Assembly: GCF_002197755.1 (NCBI RefSeq)
Contig: NZ_NHOT01000002.1
Location: 124,001 to 188,000 of the forward strand
Direction of reading: 5' to 3'
Source of the DNA: Pedobacter sp. AJM
Lineage (GTDB): Bacteria > Bacteroidota > Bacteroidia > Sphingobacteriales > Sphingobacteriaceae
Length of the DNA stretch: 64,000 bases
Below, in pieces: positions 34,636 to 44,531 of the stretch. The position numbers were made by a program, and so were the translations under genes. The notes below the pieces were generated by a model that ran no database searches, was not told the origin of the DNA, and saw nothing but the letters and a program-made list of their open reading frames with translations. The stretch's first letter is position 1. Every line of letters begins with the position of its first letter.

Positions 34636-35359
34636 AACGATCTATAGAAAATTATTTAAGCGTAAGCCTGATCAAAGTTTGGACTGGTTTAAGGAACAAT
34701 TCTCACTTTTTAAAGAAAAGACAAAGGAAGTAAGATTTGAATGTAGTGAAGATGACTTATATCCATGTTTAAATGACAGTACCGAAAGTACCGGTTTCGA
34801 TGCGCATTACATTTATCATCCAGCATGGGCAGCCAGAATTTTAAAAGAGATTAATCCAGTTAAGCATATTGATATATCTTCAACATTGCATTTTTGCTCC
34901 ATTATTTCAGCTTTTATTCCTGTAGAATTTTATGATTATCGGCCTGCTGATCTCAATCTCAGTAACCTTTTAAGTCAAAAAGCAGATTTAACTCAGCTTT
35001 TTTTTGAATCTAATAGCATAGAATGCTTATCCTGTATGCATACCATCGAACATATTGGCTTAGGCAGATATGGCGATCCTATTGATCCAGATGGGGATTT
35101 AAAAGCAATAAATGAAATTAAAAGAGTAGTCAAAAAGGGTGGATCAATACTATTTGTAGTTCCTGTTGGTAAGCCTAAAATTATGTTTAATGCTCACCGA
35201 ATCTACGATCCAAAAATGATAATAGATTATTTTAGCGGCTTCGAACTCAGAAAATTTTCTCTGGTAACAGATCAAAACGATTTTATTGATCAGGCAGAAA
35301 TAAATGAGGGTACTGCCCAGACTTATGGCTGCGGATGCTTTTGGTTCATTAAAAAATAA
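34628..35359 (+). CDS. DUF268-like, methyltransferase-related protein
   Basis: 243 aa. The middle is methyltransferase-like: VKHIDISSTLHFCSIISAF as a modified SAM motif I, YDYRPADLNL, and SCMHTIEHIGLGRYGDPIDP (about 137-156), a signature I associate with DUF268 proteins in polysaccharide loci. The C-terminus AQTYGCGCFWFIKK is also typical of that group. It follows Wzt with an 8-bp overlap. Together they suggest a glycan-modifying, perhaps end-capping, methylation, but that is inference. Confidence 0.75.
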   Translation: MIKTIYRKLFKRKPDQSLDWFKEQFSLFKEKTKEVRFECSEDDLYPCLNDSTESTGFDAHYIYHPAWAARILKEINPVKHIDISSTLHFCSIISAFIPVEFYDYRPADLNLSNLLSQKADLTQLFFESNSIECLSCMHTIEHIGLGRYGDPIDPDGDLKAINEIKRVVKKGGSILFVVPVGKPKIMFNAHRIYDPKMIIDYFSGFELRKFSLVTDQNDFIDQAEINEGTAQTYGCGCFWFIKK

Positions 35360-36198
35360 TGATTATTGTAAAACTACAAGGCGGTTTGGGCAACCAGATG
35401 TTTCAATACGCGGCTGCCAGAACTTTATCTAATTCTGGGAAAGTATATCTGGATTTTTCTTTCCTGAATAAGAATAATATCACGACAGATTCTTTCACCG
35501 CACGTCAGTTTGAACTGGACATTTTTAAAAGAACGAAGACTCACATTTCAAACCCCTATTTTATCAGATTAATTCGTTCAAACAGAAAGATTTTTAAAAT
35601 GCTTTCACCAAGATACCAGGAAGTAAAAGATGAAAACATTTTTGATTTTCTGAATAACAATTCATCAAACCTCTACTTAGACGGTTATTTTCAAAACCCA
35701 CTCATTTTTCAAGACATCCGGAATATTTTAATGGATGAATTTACATTTCCTGAATTATCAAAACTGTCAAAAGAAATTGAATTAAATATTTTATCAACTA
35801 CAAATCCTGTCGCTATACATATCCGTAGAGGGGATTATACCAAGCCGGAAATTCAGAGTTACCATGGAATACTACCTCTAAATTATTATAAACAAGGCAT
35901 TGAACGTATTAAGTCCAAAGTAGAAAACCCAATATTTTATATTTTTTCTGATGATCCTGAATGGTGTGAACATAACCTGTCATTTATAGATAATAAACAT
36001 ATTATAGCTGGAACTAAACAGGCTTGGGAAGATATGTTTCTCATCTCAAAATGTAAACACCAGATCATAGCAAACAGTAGCTTTAGCTGGTGGGGGGCCT
36101 GGCTGAATGCTAATCCCGAAAAGATCATAGTTGCACCTAAAAAGTGGTTTAATAATGTTGACATCAATATTTTACCCAAAGCATGGATAAGCCTTTAG
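35359..36198 (+). CDS. Alpha-1,2-fucosyltransferase (GT11)
   Basis: 279-aa glycosyltransferase that adds fucose from GDP-fucose. Family motifs are clear: VKLQGGLGNQMFQYAAAR (4-21), the GDP-binding HIRRGDY (about 154-160) and NSSFSWWGAWLN near 240. The start overlaps the previous stop by one base. It implies that the polysaccharide carries a fucose or related 6-deoxyhexose, although no GDP-fucose synthesis genes are in the window. Confidence 0.93.
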   Translation: MIIVKLQGGLGNQMFQYAAARTLSNSGKVYLDFSFLNKNNITTDSFTARQFELDIFKRTKTHISNPYFIRLIRSNRKIFKMLSPRYQEVKDENIFDFLNNNSSNLYLDGYFQNPLIFQDIRNILMDEFTFPELSKLSKEIELNILSTTNPVAIHIRRGDYTKPEIQSYHGILPLNYYKQGIERIKSKVENPIFYIFSDDPEWCEHNLSFIDNKHIIAGTKQAWEDMFLISKCKHQIIANSSFSWWGAWLNANPEKIIVAPKKWFNNVDINILPKAWISL

Positions 36199-37088
36199 TA
36201 TCCGTGATCATGCCTGCCTTTAACGCCGCATTATATATTGGCGAAGCAATAGAAAGCGTGATCAACCAAACTTTTAGAAATTGGGAACTCCTCATCGTGA
36301 ACGATGGGTCTACCGATGCCACAGAGGAAATTATTTTAGATTTTGAAAAAAAAGACAGGCGCATCAAGTATTTATTTCAGGAAAACGGGAAACAGGGTAA
36401 AGCCAGAAATCTGGGAATAGCGCACAGTGTTGGAAAATATATCGCTTTCTTAGATGCAGATGATTTATGGGTTAGCAATAAACTTGCAATACAGGTCACA
36501 TATTTAATTGCTAATCCAGAAATTGACCTCATATTTTCACAAGGATATTCTTTGAATCAGAATGAGCCAACTGATTTCGATGTATTAGTGAAGCCCCTTT
36601 GGACCATCCAAGATTTACCTTTATTTATCGAAAAAAATCAAATACCTATCTTATCGGTCGTGGTAAAGAAAAAATGTTTAAATGAGGTTTCAAACTTCAT
36701 TGAAGACCTAAATATTCAATATGGAGAAGATTATTATTTGTGGTTAAAACTTCTATACAACAATGATACTTTTTGTTCAATAAATAATCGGCTATTTTAT
36801 TATCGTTTACATAGAGACCAAAGCACCTTCAATAAGAATATAGCGGCTCCGTTGATTAAAATGTTTGAACTAGTCTTCGATTCGTATGAAAATCATAGTC
36901 ATGGCAAATATATTGCAAGAAGAATAAAATGGTTTTTATTTGAAGAAGCCACATTTAATTCAACTTTTGAACTTCTTAAAAAAATATTTATCCAAAGATC
37001 TATGACCTCCTTTGTTTTGTTATCACTTTGTAGCAGAATACCATTGCGAAGACTTAAAACGAAAATTCTTTTCAAATTATGCCCATAA
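36183..37088 (+). CDS. Glycosyltransferase family 2
   Basis: 301-aa GT-A enzyme: VSVIMPAFNAALYIGEAI at the start, LLIVNDGSTDAT near 36 and the DxD-type FLDADDLW near 91. It overlaps the fucosyltransferase gene by 16 bp and the next GT2 by 10 bp, so the three are translationally coupled. Donor unknown. Confidence 0.92.
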   Translation: MDKPLVSVIMPAFNAALYIGEAIESVINQTFRNWELLIVNDGSTDATEEIILDFEKKDRRIKYLFQENGKQGKARNLGIAHSVGKYIAFLDADDLWVSNKLAIQVTYLIANPEIDLIFSQGYSLNQNEPTDFDVLVKPLWTIQDLPLFIEKNQIPILSVVVKKKCLNEVSNFIEDLNIQYGEDYYLWLKLLYNNDTFCSINNRLFYYRLHRDQSTFNKNIAAPLIKMFELVFDSYENHSHGKYIARRIKWFLFEEATFNSTFELLKKIFIQRSMTSFVLLSLCSRIPLRRLKTKILFKLCP

Positions 37089-37912
37089 ATATTTATCCAG
37101 ACTTTTCTATTGTAGTCCCCTGTTATCAACAGGCAGAATATCTAAACGAGGCATTATTATCTGTTCAAAATCAAACCTTTATCAACTGGGAATGTATCAT
37201 TGTAAATGATGGCTCTAATGATGAAACTGAAGAGATTGCTGAATATTGGTGTAAGTTGGATGATCGGTTTCTCTACATTAAGCAAGAAAACAGAGGTCTC
37301 TCCAATGCTCGTAATGAGGGTATAAAAAGAGCTCTCGGATCTTATATCTTACCATTGGATGCCGATGACAAAATAGGAGAGCATTATTTGGAAAAGGCAT
37401 TTCCATTTATAGAAAATAATGAAGTTAAATTAGTCTACTGTAAAGCAAAAAAATTCGGATTAGAAAATATCAACTGGAACCTTCCGACATATTCCTACAG
37501 CCAACTACTCATAGGGAACATCATTTTCTGCTCTGCAATTTTTAGAAAGGCAGATTTCTTACTCACTTCGGGATATGATGAAAGCATGAAAAATGGCTAT
37601 GAAGACTGGGACTTCTGGTTACAATTTCTTAGTAAGGAAGATAAGGTACATCAACTAAATTCTATCGAATTCTTTTACAGAATAAAATCCAGTTCAATGC
37701 TCAAAATGATCGACGAAAATAGCAGCAGAGTGCTCAGGAATATAATTTTCAAAAAGCATATTAATAAATATTTAATTGATTGGGATCCAATTTTAGAGCA
37801 TAGAGAGTATAACAAAATTATATCAATGTACAAAAACTCCATAGATTATAAATTTGGCAACTTTATATTTGCTCCTCTGAGAAAGATCTATTATATGGTG
37901 TCGCCTAAATAG
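37079..37912 (+). CDS. Glycosyltransferase family 2
   Basis: 277-aa GT-A enzyme: FSIVVPCYQQAEYLNEAL, CIIVNDGSNDET, PLDADDKI (about 96-103) and a GYEDWDFW acceptor-side segment near 178. It overlaps the upstream GT2 by 10 bp. The GYEDWDFWLQ motif is common in GT2 enzymes that add hexoses in surface glycans. Downstream lies a stretch of broken reading frames. Confidence 0.92.
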   Translation: MPINIYPDFSIVVPCYQQAEYLNEALLSVQNQTFINWECIIVNDGSNDETEEIAEYWCKLDDRFLYIKQENRGLSNARNEGIKRALGSYILPLDADDKIGEHYLEKAFPFIENNEVKLVYCKAKKFGLENINWNLPTYSYSQLLIGNIIFCSAIFRKADFLLTSGYDESMKNGYEDWDFWLQFLSKEDKVHQLNSIEFFYRIKSSSMLKMIDENSSRVLRNIIFKKHINKYLIDWDPILEHREYNKIISMYKNSIDYKFGNFIFAPLRKIYYMVSPK

Positions 37913-38054
37913 ATGATTTATTTTATTATTTGTTCAAATAACTTTCTTATTAAGAAAATTAATCCTACACCATTTTCCCTTGCAAGAATTGGATACCGAT
38001 ATAGTATGTGAGAACAAATTTCCCATACTTAAGGAGGCATTTGCCATGATATGA
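37913..38054 (+). pseudogene. Possible decayed glycosyltransferase-like gene start
   Basis: The ATG at 37913 opens a 32-codon frame ending PFSLARIGYRYSM. A one-base shift near 37998 continues as TDIVCENKFPILKEAFAMI to a stop at 38052-38054. PFSLARIG recalls the start of GT-D (DUF1792-like) glycosyltransferases (SIxRxGDGE), but the match is short. I read it as a small remnant in the operon; it could be chance. Confidence 0.3.
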
Positions 38055-38161
38055 CAATACAAGCAAAAAAATCAGTTGAACAAATATATTATGACAACAC
38101 TGCCGGGATATCTTCTTCATGGCATTCAAGTAAAATTAAAATATATGACCCCAACCTATGA
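38051..38161 (+). CDS. Short ORF coupled to the next glycosyltransferase
   Basis: 36 codons (MTIQAKKSVEQIYYDNT...), whose stop overlaps the next gene's start as ATGA. A purine-rich AAGGAGG lies 13 bp upstream, unusual for Bacteroidota. It may be a leader peptide or the leftover end of a broken gene. No homology recognised. Confidence 0.3.
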   Translation: MTIQAKKSVEQIYYDNTAGISSSWHSSKIKIYDPNL

Positions 38162-39024
38162 TCTCGATAATAATTTGTTCAAGAAATCAAAGTCTGTTAA
38201 ATGATATACAGATAAATATTTCACAGACTATCGGAACTAATTATGAAATAATAGCACAAAAAAGCCCGAACGGTGAAATGGGGATAGCGAAGGCATATAA
38301 TTTGTCGGGTGCCACAGCTAAATATCCTTATCTGGTTTTCGTTCATGAAGATGTACAATTTCATTCTGAAAATTGGGGTCAGAAAGTTATTAAGCACTTG
38401 GAAAATGAGGCAACTGGTCTGATTGGTGTAGTTGGCACTAAAATTAAGACTTCAGCCCCATCAGGCGCATGGTTGAATAATTCTTTACTTGACAGATTTT
38501 TTATGATTCAAAGGAATCCATCAGGAGATAACTATATTAAATATGCAAATCCATTAAACGAAGAAATTTCAGAGGTAAAGATTTTAGACGGTTTGTTTTT
38601 ATGTTGCAGAAAAAATGTATGGAAAGAAAATAAATTTGATGAATTGAATTTTAATAACTTTCACGGCTACGACATCGATTTTTCACTTCAGATTCAACAG
38701 CTATATAAATTATATGTAGTATATGATATTGAACTGGAGCACTTTTCTAATGGTGGAAATTCCAAAGCCTGGATAGTGGCCATGATTAAAATCACTAAGA
38801 AGTGGAATAATGTCCTGCCAACCTACATAACTGGAATTGATGACATCTTAAGTATTGAATATAATGCAATAGATTATTACATTAAAGCACTCATTCAAAA
38901 CAGATACTATTCCATCCATACAATATTAATCTATGTAAAAATGCTGTACCTTGATATATTTAATCTAAATAACCTTAAAATAATTAAATATTTCTTAAAG
39001 AATATTCATAAAAATAAGATATGA
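38158..39024 (+). CDS. GT2-like glycosyltransferase
   Basis: 288 aa. It begins ISIIICSRNQSLLNDI and has FVHEDVQF (about 62-69) in the place of the DxD motif, as in the glycosyltransferase-like group that scan HEDV. The LDGLFLCCRKNVW and FHGYDIDFSLQ segments match the acceptor half of that group. The C-terminal 60 residues are AT-coded and lysine-rich. Codon choice here is more AT-rich than in the Wzm or GT11 genes, suggesting a different origin for this stretch. Confidence 0.82.
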   Translation: MISIIICSRNQSLLNDIQINISQTIGTNYEIIAQKSPNGEMGIAKAYNLSGATAKYPYLVFVHEDVQFHSENWGQKVIKHLENEATGLIGVVGTKIKTSAPSGAWLNNSLLDRFFMIQRNPSGDNYIKYANPLNEEISEVKILDGLFLCCRKNVWKENKFDELNFNNFHGYDIDFSLQIQQLYKLYVVYDIELEHFSNGGNSKAWIVAMIKITKKWNNVLPTYITGIDDILSIEYNAIDYYIKALIQNRYYSIHTILIYVKMLYLDIFNLNNLKIIKYFLKNIHKNKI

Positions 39025-39097
39025 ATCTATACATGTTTAATATTCATAAGTTTAAACAAATATTTTCAATTTTGATGACCTTCAAATCAGTATAGTA

Positions 39098-40060
39098 TTG
39101 GAAGTTATTTATCTTCTTTCCGATGTCATAGATTATGATAAGTTGATTTGTGATGATGCAGGACCTGGATATTCGAGAAACATGGGGTGGAGGCCTGTAT
39201 ATTTGAAGGACATGGATTTGCCTATCTCTGGTAAACAGAGCATCGTTGTTGTTGACAATAGAGTACAAACAACTGACATAGAAAAGATTAACTATCTGAT
39301 TGAGAACAACCCGACATCCATCTTTTTTTTAAAGATTGTAGATCCATATTATGAAAACTGCAATGGTCATTGCTACTATTCCTTTTTGGAACACGCATCT
39401 CGAAATAGAAACGCCTTTTTGCTTTCTGTATACGAACCAAAAGAAATTACCTTAGATCTAAAAGAAAAATTTAGTGATAGATTTCTTCATTTACCTTATC
39501 CCTATCTCAGCTCAAAAGAAGTAGATATCAATACCTCTAAAAAGAAGAAAATCATAATATCAGGAGCATTAAACGAAAACGTTTATCCTTACCGATATTC
39601 GATATGGAAAAAAGTAACCAGAACGTTTTTTAGATTTTTATTCAAGATTTTGAAACATCCTGGCTACTTAGATTTAAATCGAGAATATTATTTTAAACAT
39701 CCTTTCGTAAAGGATAGTTATATTCAATATATATCCAAATATAAGTACATGTTATTATGTCCCAGTAGGTGTGAAATTGAACTTTTAAAATATAACGAGT
39801 GCATGTATGCTGGTGCTCTTCCTGTCGGTCTACCACCAACGAGCTATCCTACTGAAATTCAAGCACTATTTTTAAAATTAGATAGTTACTCTTTTAACCG
39901 GGATTTAATTAAGATTTTTTTTAGTAGACAAAACAGTTTAATAGTTAATCGGTTGAGGAGATTTTTGCATGAAACCCGAAATCCCAAAATCTTGAATAAC
40001 AATCTTTTGAATTTTGTTAGTAAATATCATTATTTAAATCCTAAGGACGAGTGCATATGA
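39098..40060 (+). CDS. Probable glycosyltransferase, GT-B-like, poorly recognised
   Basis: 320 aa, start TTG at 39098 (no ATG in frame). I do not recognise a family with certainty. The C-terminal half has the pattern YKYMLLCPSRCEIELLKYNE followed by CMYAGALPVGLPP (about 208-240), reminiscent of the donor-binding end of exostosin-like or GT1-like enzymes, where an acidic residue follows a P-S-R step. The gene is very AT-rich. Between two glycosyltransferases, a role as another is likely. Confidence 0.6.
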   Translation: MEVIYLLSDVIDYDKLICDDAGPGYSRNMGWRPVYLKDMDLPISGKQSIVVVDNRVQTTDIEKINYLIENNPTSIFFLKIVDPYYENCNGHCYYSFLEHASRNRNAFLLSVYEPKEITLDLKEKFSDRFLHLPYPYLSSKEVDINTSKKKKIIISGALNENVYPYRYSIWKKVTRTFFRFLFKILKHPGYLDLNREYYFKHPFVKDSYIQYISKYKYMLLCPSRCEIELLKYNECMYAGALPVGLPPTSYPTEIQALFLKLDSYSFNRDLIKIFFSRQNSLIVNRLRRFLHETRNPKILNNNLLNFVSKYHYLNPKDECI

Positions 40061-40220
40061 CCTCACAAACTTCCGAGCAAATTGTTCTTTAAATACTTTT
40101 AATATTATTCAGTACTATGGTACCACAACCTTATTATAACAACCTATATAAATACCTATCAGACAATCCGATACAAGAATATTAATTATTTCCATCTATA
40201 AATTTCCTAAATAGTTATCT

Positions 40221-41546
40221 ATGAATATTTTGTTTATCCTTCCAGAGTATTATCCACATTCTGGCGGAGGTATATCCACTTATTATTTACATTACATTAA
40301 AGCATTGCGCAACTATTGCTCTTCTATACATGTAATGGTTGGAAGTGGTTATACGCAGGATGAAATAACATATACTATAGAGGATGGTATTCAAATCGAA
40401 TATTTAAAACCATCAATTTTCGATTCTTATCTAAAAAAATTTACGAAACTTTCGCTTTTCCCAGAATATCAAAGAAACGTTGCCGCAGCATGGGCCATGT
40501 GGGATCAGGCAGATCAGGGGAAAAAATATGATCTTATTGAATGTACAGATTTTGGTTTAGGTTACATTCCCTGGATAATCAATCATCATAAACCTGTAGT
40601 GACAAGACTTCATGGAAGCTTTGGACAAATAGAGTTAAAGGAACCTCAGCTGAAACAATATTTAAACGGAGACTTGAACAGGCAAACGGAATTAAATTTA
40701 CTGTCTCAATCTGATGTTCTCATCACCCATAGTGAAGCAAATCAACAGTTTTGGAAAGAGATGATAAATAAGGATGTGACGATGTTATATCCTGTTTTTA
40801 TTCCGCCCATTATTGAGTTTAGTTACAATGAAGAAAAATTAGACTTTGCCATTGTATGCGCAAGAATTCAACAATGGAAAGGCCCGGATATACTTTGTAA
40901 AGCGATCCAGGAACTTGGGAATAATGCACCTAAAGTTAAGTGGTACGGAAAAGATACTGCATTCAGCAAAACAAGTTCTAAATCTGAAGAACTCAAAAAT
41001 GAATATCCCACTGTTTGGGGTAGTAAAATAACCTGGCACTCTGCCTTGCCCAACAACCAAGTTCTCGCTGAACAAAAAAAAGCTAAATTCGCCATTGTTC
41101 CATCCACATGGGATATGTTTAATTTTACCTGTTTGGAGTATATGAGTGCGGGCATTACGGTGATCTGTTCGGATGGTGCAGGGGTTTCTGAGCTAATTGA
41201 AAATGGTGTAAACGGATTTAATTATCCTAAAAATGATTTCAGTTCACTTGCCAAAAACATCAACTATGTAAATGCACTTCCTGAACATGAGCGAGAAAAC
41301 ATAGCAGATTCGGCAATGGTCACTATCAGAACTTTACTGTCGCCCGAAAAAATTATTCCTCAAAATCTTGATCTTTACCATCATGGTATAAATAATTTTA
41401 AGGATAAGTCGTCTAACGATTATTTAAATGCAATTTACAAACCTTCAGATACACCATTTGATATAGGAGATTTTTTAGATGTTCAGCCATTAAGACCCTT
41501 ATTGCAGTATATTTTTAAAAGAATTAAAAAAAAAATTAGCTTGTGA
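40221..41546 (+). CDS. Glycosyltransferase family 4
   Basis: 441-aa GT-B enzyme: ILPEYYPHSGGGISTYYLHY as acceptor loop, TRLHGSFGQ, and a C-terminal donor site with VCARIQQWKGPD and STWDMFNFTCLEYMSAG (about 295-311), the EX7E-like region with a Phe-Asn in place of the first Glu surroundings. GT4 enzymes of this size often transfer hexoses or fucose. It overlaps the next gene as GTGA. Confidence 0.88.
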   Translation: MNILFILPEYYPHSGGGISTYYLHYIKALRNYCSSIHVMVGSGYTQDEITYTIEDGIQIEYLKPSIFDSYLKKFTKLSLFPEYQRNVAAAWAMWDQADQGKKYDLIECTDFGLGYIPWIINHHKPVVTRLHGSFGQIELKEPQLKQYLNGDLNRQTELNLLSQSDVLITHSEANQQFWKEMINKDVTMLYPVFIPPIIEFSYNEEKLDFAIVCARIQQWKGPDILCKAIQELGNNAPKVKWYGKDTAFSKTSSKSEELKNEYPTVWGSKITWHSALPNNQVLAEQKKAKFAIVPSTWDMFNFTCLEYMSAGITVICSDGAGVSELIENGVNGFNYPKNDFSSLAKNINYVNALPEHERENIADSAMVTIRTLLSPEKIIPQNLDLYHHGINNFKDKSSNDYLNAIYKPSDTPFDIGDFLDVQPLRPLLQYIFKRIKKKISL

Positions 41547-42475
41547 GCTCTATTTCACTATGTATTCCGGCATTTAATGCAGCAAAATATCTTCCTCGTT
41601 TGCTCCAATCAGCCCTTAATCAAAAAATTCCATTTGATGAAATAATAGTTTATGATGATGCAAGCACTGATAATACGGCTGAAATTGCTAAGCAATATGG
41701 CGCAACAGTGATTTACGGAAAAATCAATAAGGGCTGTGCACATGGTAAAAACACCATGGCACTGGCATCAAAATCTTCCTGGGTTCATTTTCACGATGCC
41801 GACGATGAGCTACTTCCTAATTTTACCACTGTGACAAAAAAGTGGATTGACACCCCATTGTGCCCCGACATTGTATTATTAAATTTTGAATATAAAGACG
41901 GTGTTACTCATGAAATACTCGGTTATCCAAATTATAATAGAGCTAAGCTTATTGAAAACACTGAAAAATTTGTAATCGAAAATAAGTTGGTGAATTTTGC
42001 CATACTCTGTAAAGATAAATTTAATGCCATCGGAGGCTTTAATACCGATCCTGATGTTTTGTATAACGAAGACCGGGCTTTCTATTCGAAAGCAATTGTC
42101 AATCGACTTTCTTTCGATTACGAAAGCGAGGTTACCTGTATTAACTATAGGCAAAACGAAAGCATGTCAAATTCTAATCTCTTAAAATGTTGTTGGGCAC
42201 ACTATCATGTTTCAGAATATCTTAAAAATTACTTCGGACAAATATACTACAGAGAGATAGCGGCCTGTTATTGGGAAAATGCTACACAATCTGCTGCTTG
42301 CAAGGATTGGACACTTGTGAGAAAAAATATTGAATCTGCCAGAAGGTTAAAAAGCTTCGCTCCTCCTAAAGAAAAAACTCTTTTCACTACAGTTTGCAAA
42401 CTGAATCCTTTTGCGGCATTTTGGTTGAGAGAAAAAATGATCCGTTTATTCAAACCATATTTAAGACGTGGGTAA
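41543..42475 (+). CDS. Glycosyltransferase family 2
   Basis: 310-aa GT-A enzyme. ISLCIPAFNAAKYLPRLL, IIVYDDASTDNT and FHDADDEL (about 76-83) are all in place. The start is a GTG (GTGA overlap with the previous stop), and the next gene also starts with GTG. Two Cys-Trp segments near residue 215-245 (CCWAHYHV, ACYWENA) belong to the acceptor-binding region. Confidence 0.9.
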   Translation: MSSISLCIPAFNAAKYLPRLLQSALNQKIPFDEIIVYDDASTDNTAEIAKQYGATVIYGKINKGCAHGKNTMALASKSSWVHFHDADDELLPNFTTVTKKWIDTPLCPDIVLLNFEYKDGVTHEILGYPNYNRAKLIENTEKFVIENKLVNFAILCKDKFNAIGGFNTDPDVLYNEDRAFYSKAIVNRLSFDYESEVTCINYRQNESMSNSNLLKCCWAHYHVSEYLKNYFGQIYYREIAACYWENATQSAACKDWTLVRKNIESARRLKSFAPPKEKTLFTTVCKLNPFAAFWLREKMIRLFKPYLRRG

Positions 42476-43454
42476 ACCCTTAGTTTCTATAATTATTCCG
42501 CTCTATAACGCCTCACCATTTATAAGTAAATGTCTTGAATCTGCAATAAATCAAACATGGCCACAGAAAGAGATCATCGTAGTGGATGATGGTTCTACGG
42601 ACGATTCATTTGAAATTGCAAAAACTTACCAAAGCAAATCGGTACAAATTCACCAACAACAAAATAAAGGTGCAAGTGCTGCCAGAAATCTTGGCCTAGC
42701 TCATGCTAGGGGCGATTATATACAATTTTTGGATGCTGATGACTTTTTGAGTGAAAATAAGATAGAATTGCAGGTAGAAGTGCTTGAAAAAAACCCAGGG
42801 TACCTGGCACTTTGTGAAACTATTCATTTTTTTAATTCCTCAGATATCTTACAATCGAATCGTGACAAAAGCTGGTATAATCAAACAACTGATCAACCAT
42901 TTGACTTTTTATTAAAGCTAATTGGTGGTGAAGTTATTGGGAAAGGTTACGGAGGAATGATTCAACCTAATGCCTGGCTCGTTCCATCATCCATTATAAA
43001 TAAAACAGACCCATGGAATGAAGAATTGAGTGTAGATGATGATGGAGAATATTTTTGCAGAATTTTATTGAACACAAAAGGCATTTGTTTCGTGCCAGAA
43101 ACCTTTAATTATTATCGTAAATATCTTGTTTCAGGTGCAAATATAAGTTTATCGCAACAATTAACATATAAAGGATATAGCTCAATGATCAAAGCAATTG
43201 ACTTAAAATATGAATATTTACAAACGAAGGTGGCTGTGGATTTATTAAATAAAATGTTCATTGCACCCTATGTACGAGTTGGTATAGCAACTTTCCCGAA
43301 ATTCAATGACCTTTCGAGATATGCGATAAACAAAGCAAAACAACTCGGTGCAAAAAAAATGACTTACTCAGGAGGTCCAGTCAGTTTGAAGCTAAGCCGC
43401 TACTTTGGCTGGCGAGTAATAAGATTAATCAGCTACTGGAGATTTGGCTTTTAG
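42468..43454 (+). CDS. Glycosyltransferase family 2
   Basis: 328-aa GT-A enzyme: VSIIIPLYNASPFISKCL, IIVVDDGSTDDS and FLDADDFL (about 89-96), then SVDDDGEYFCRIL near 186 as the catalytic-base segment. GTG start overlapping the previous gene by 8 bp. Donor unknown. Confidence 0.92.
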   Translation: MGKPLVSIIIPLYNASPFISKCLESAINQTWPQKEIIVVDDGSTDDSFEIAKTYQSKSVQIHQQQNKGASAARNLGLAHARGDYIQFLDADDFLSENKIELQVEVLEKNPGYLALCETIHFFNSSDILQSNRDKSWYNQTTDQPFDFLLKLIGGEVIGKGYGGMIQPNAWLVPSSIINKTDPWNEELSVDDDGEYFCRILLNTKGICFVPETFNYYRKYLVSGANISLSQQLTYKGYSSMIKAIDLKYEYLQTKVAVDLLNKMFIAPYVRVGIATFPKFNDLSRYAINKAKQLGAKKMTYSGGPVSLKLSRYFGWRVIRLISYWRFGF

Positions 43455-43562
43455 ACAAATATACTGTACCCCATTGTATTGAAGTGCTTAGAATCGCTAA
43501 AGATCTTTTTAGAATTTTACACCCCAATTCACTTTATTATTATAGCTATTAAACAGATAAAC

Positions 43563-44531
43563 ATGCAAAGAAATGTTTTAACCATTGCCACAGGAAAAGA
43601 AGTATATTGGAAAATGGCTATTAATTTAATACGCTCTTTTTTATGGTGGAACAATAATTACGATATTAATTTCCAAATCGTTACTGATTTAGAAAATCCG
43701 TTACCTACTGATATAAGTGGCAAAATAGAAATTATTAAAATAAACCAAAAAGAATATGGCACTGGTTTTTCGACGAAGTTACATCTAGATAAGTTTATCA
43801 AAAACGGTTCAACTTTGTTTATTGATAGCGATTGTTTAATTTTTGAACCCCTAGATTCTATTTTCAAAAGGTTTAAAGGCTTATCCGTTTCAGTGGTTGG
43901 CAATTACATAAATGGAGGTGAATGGTTTGGGAATATTTCCGAAATACTTACTCGCTTTTCCATTTCTTCAATGCCAAAATTTAATGGCGGCATTTACTAT
44001 ATAGAGAAGAACGAGATCAGCAATAAAGTATTCGAAACAGCCAGGGTGTTAGAGAAAGAATATGATAATATAGGTTTTACCCGTTTAAGATCTCAACCTA
44101 ATGATGAAGTTATTATTTCACTGGCTATGCAGCTAAATGGTCAAACTCCATTGATAGACGACGGAACAATAATGAGTGATCCACAAGCCTGTAGAGGACC
44201 ATATCATATTAATGTTCTTAAAGGCACCAGAGTCTTGATAAACCCTAAATTTCCTGATCGGCTTAATCAAGATTGGTATCCATTTAATGAGGTTCAACCG
44301 GTTATTGTACATTTTCTAGGAGAATTCACCAAAGACTTTCATTATAAAAAGGAGGTTTATCGGTTACATGCAAAATCAAAAAATAGGCCTGAATTATGGA
44401 TTAATCTGGTTTGTAATTTATCCATTAAATATCCGGCAACCATTAAAAATAATTTTAAAGCTATGTTTAGGCCATTATATCATAAGCTTTGGGGTTTCAG
44501 ATCAATTAAACAATCGGAAAGGATTTTATGA
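43563..44531 (+). CDS. GT8-like nucleotide-diphospho-sugar transferase
   Basis: 322 aa from the ATG at 43563; the frame is open back to a TTG at 43479, but MQRNVLTIATGKEVYWKMA is the natural start of the family. The metal-binding DSD motif is in TLFIDSDCLIFEP (about 83-95), and FNGGIYYIEK near 140 resembles the FNsG(V/I) motif of GT8-type enzymes. The RSQPNDEVIISLAMQ segment (near 180) also fits. Stop and the start of a broken small frame overlap as ATGA. Confidence 0.78.
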   Translation: MQRNVLTIATGKEVYWKMAINLIRSFLWWNNNYDINFQIVTDLENPLPTDISGKIEIIKINQKEYGTGFSTKLHLDKFIKNGSTLFIDSDCLIFEPLDSIFKRFKGLSVSVVGNYINGGEWFGNISEILTRFSISSMPKFNGGIYYIEKNEISNKVFETARVLEKEYDNIGFTRLRSQPNDEVIISLAMQLNGQTPLIDDGTIMSDPQACRGPYHINVLKGTRVLINPKFPDRLNQDWYPFNEVQPVIVHFLGEFTKDFHYKKEVYRLHAKSKNRPELWINLVCNLSIKYPATIKNNFKAMFRPLYHKLWGFRSIKQSERIL

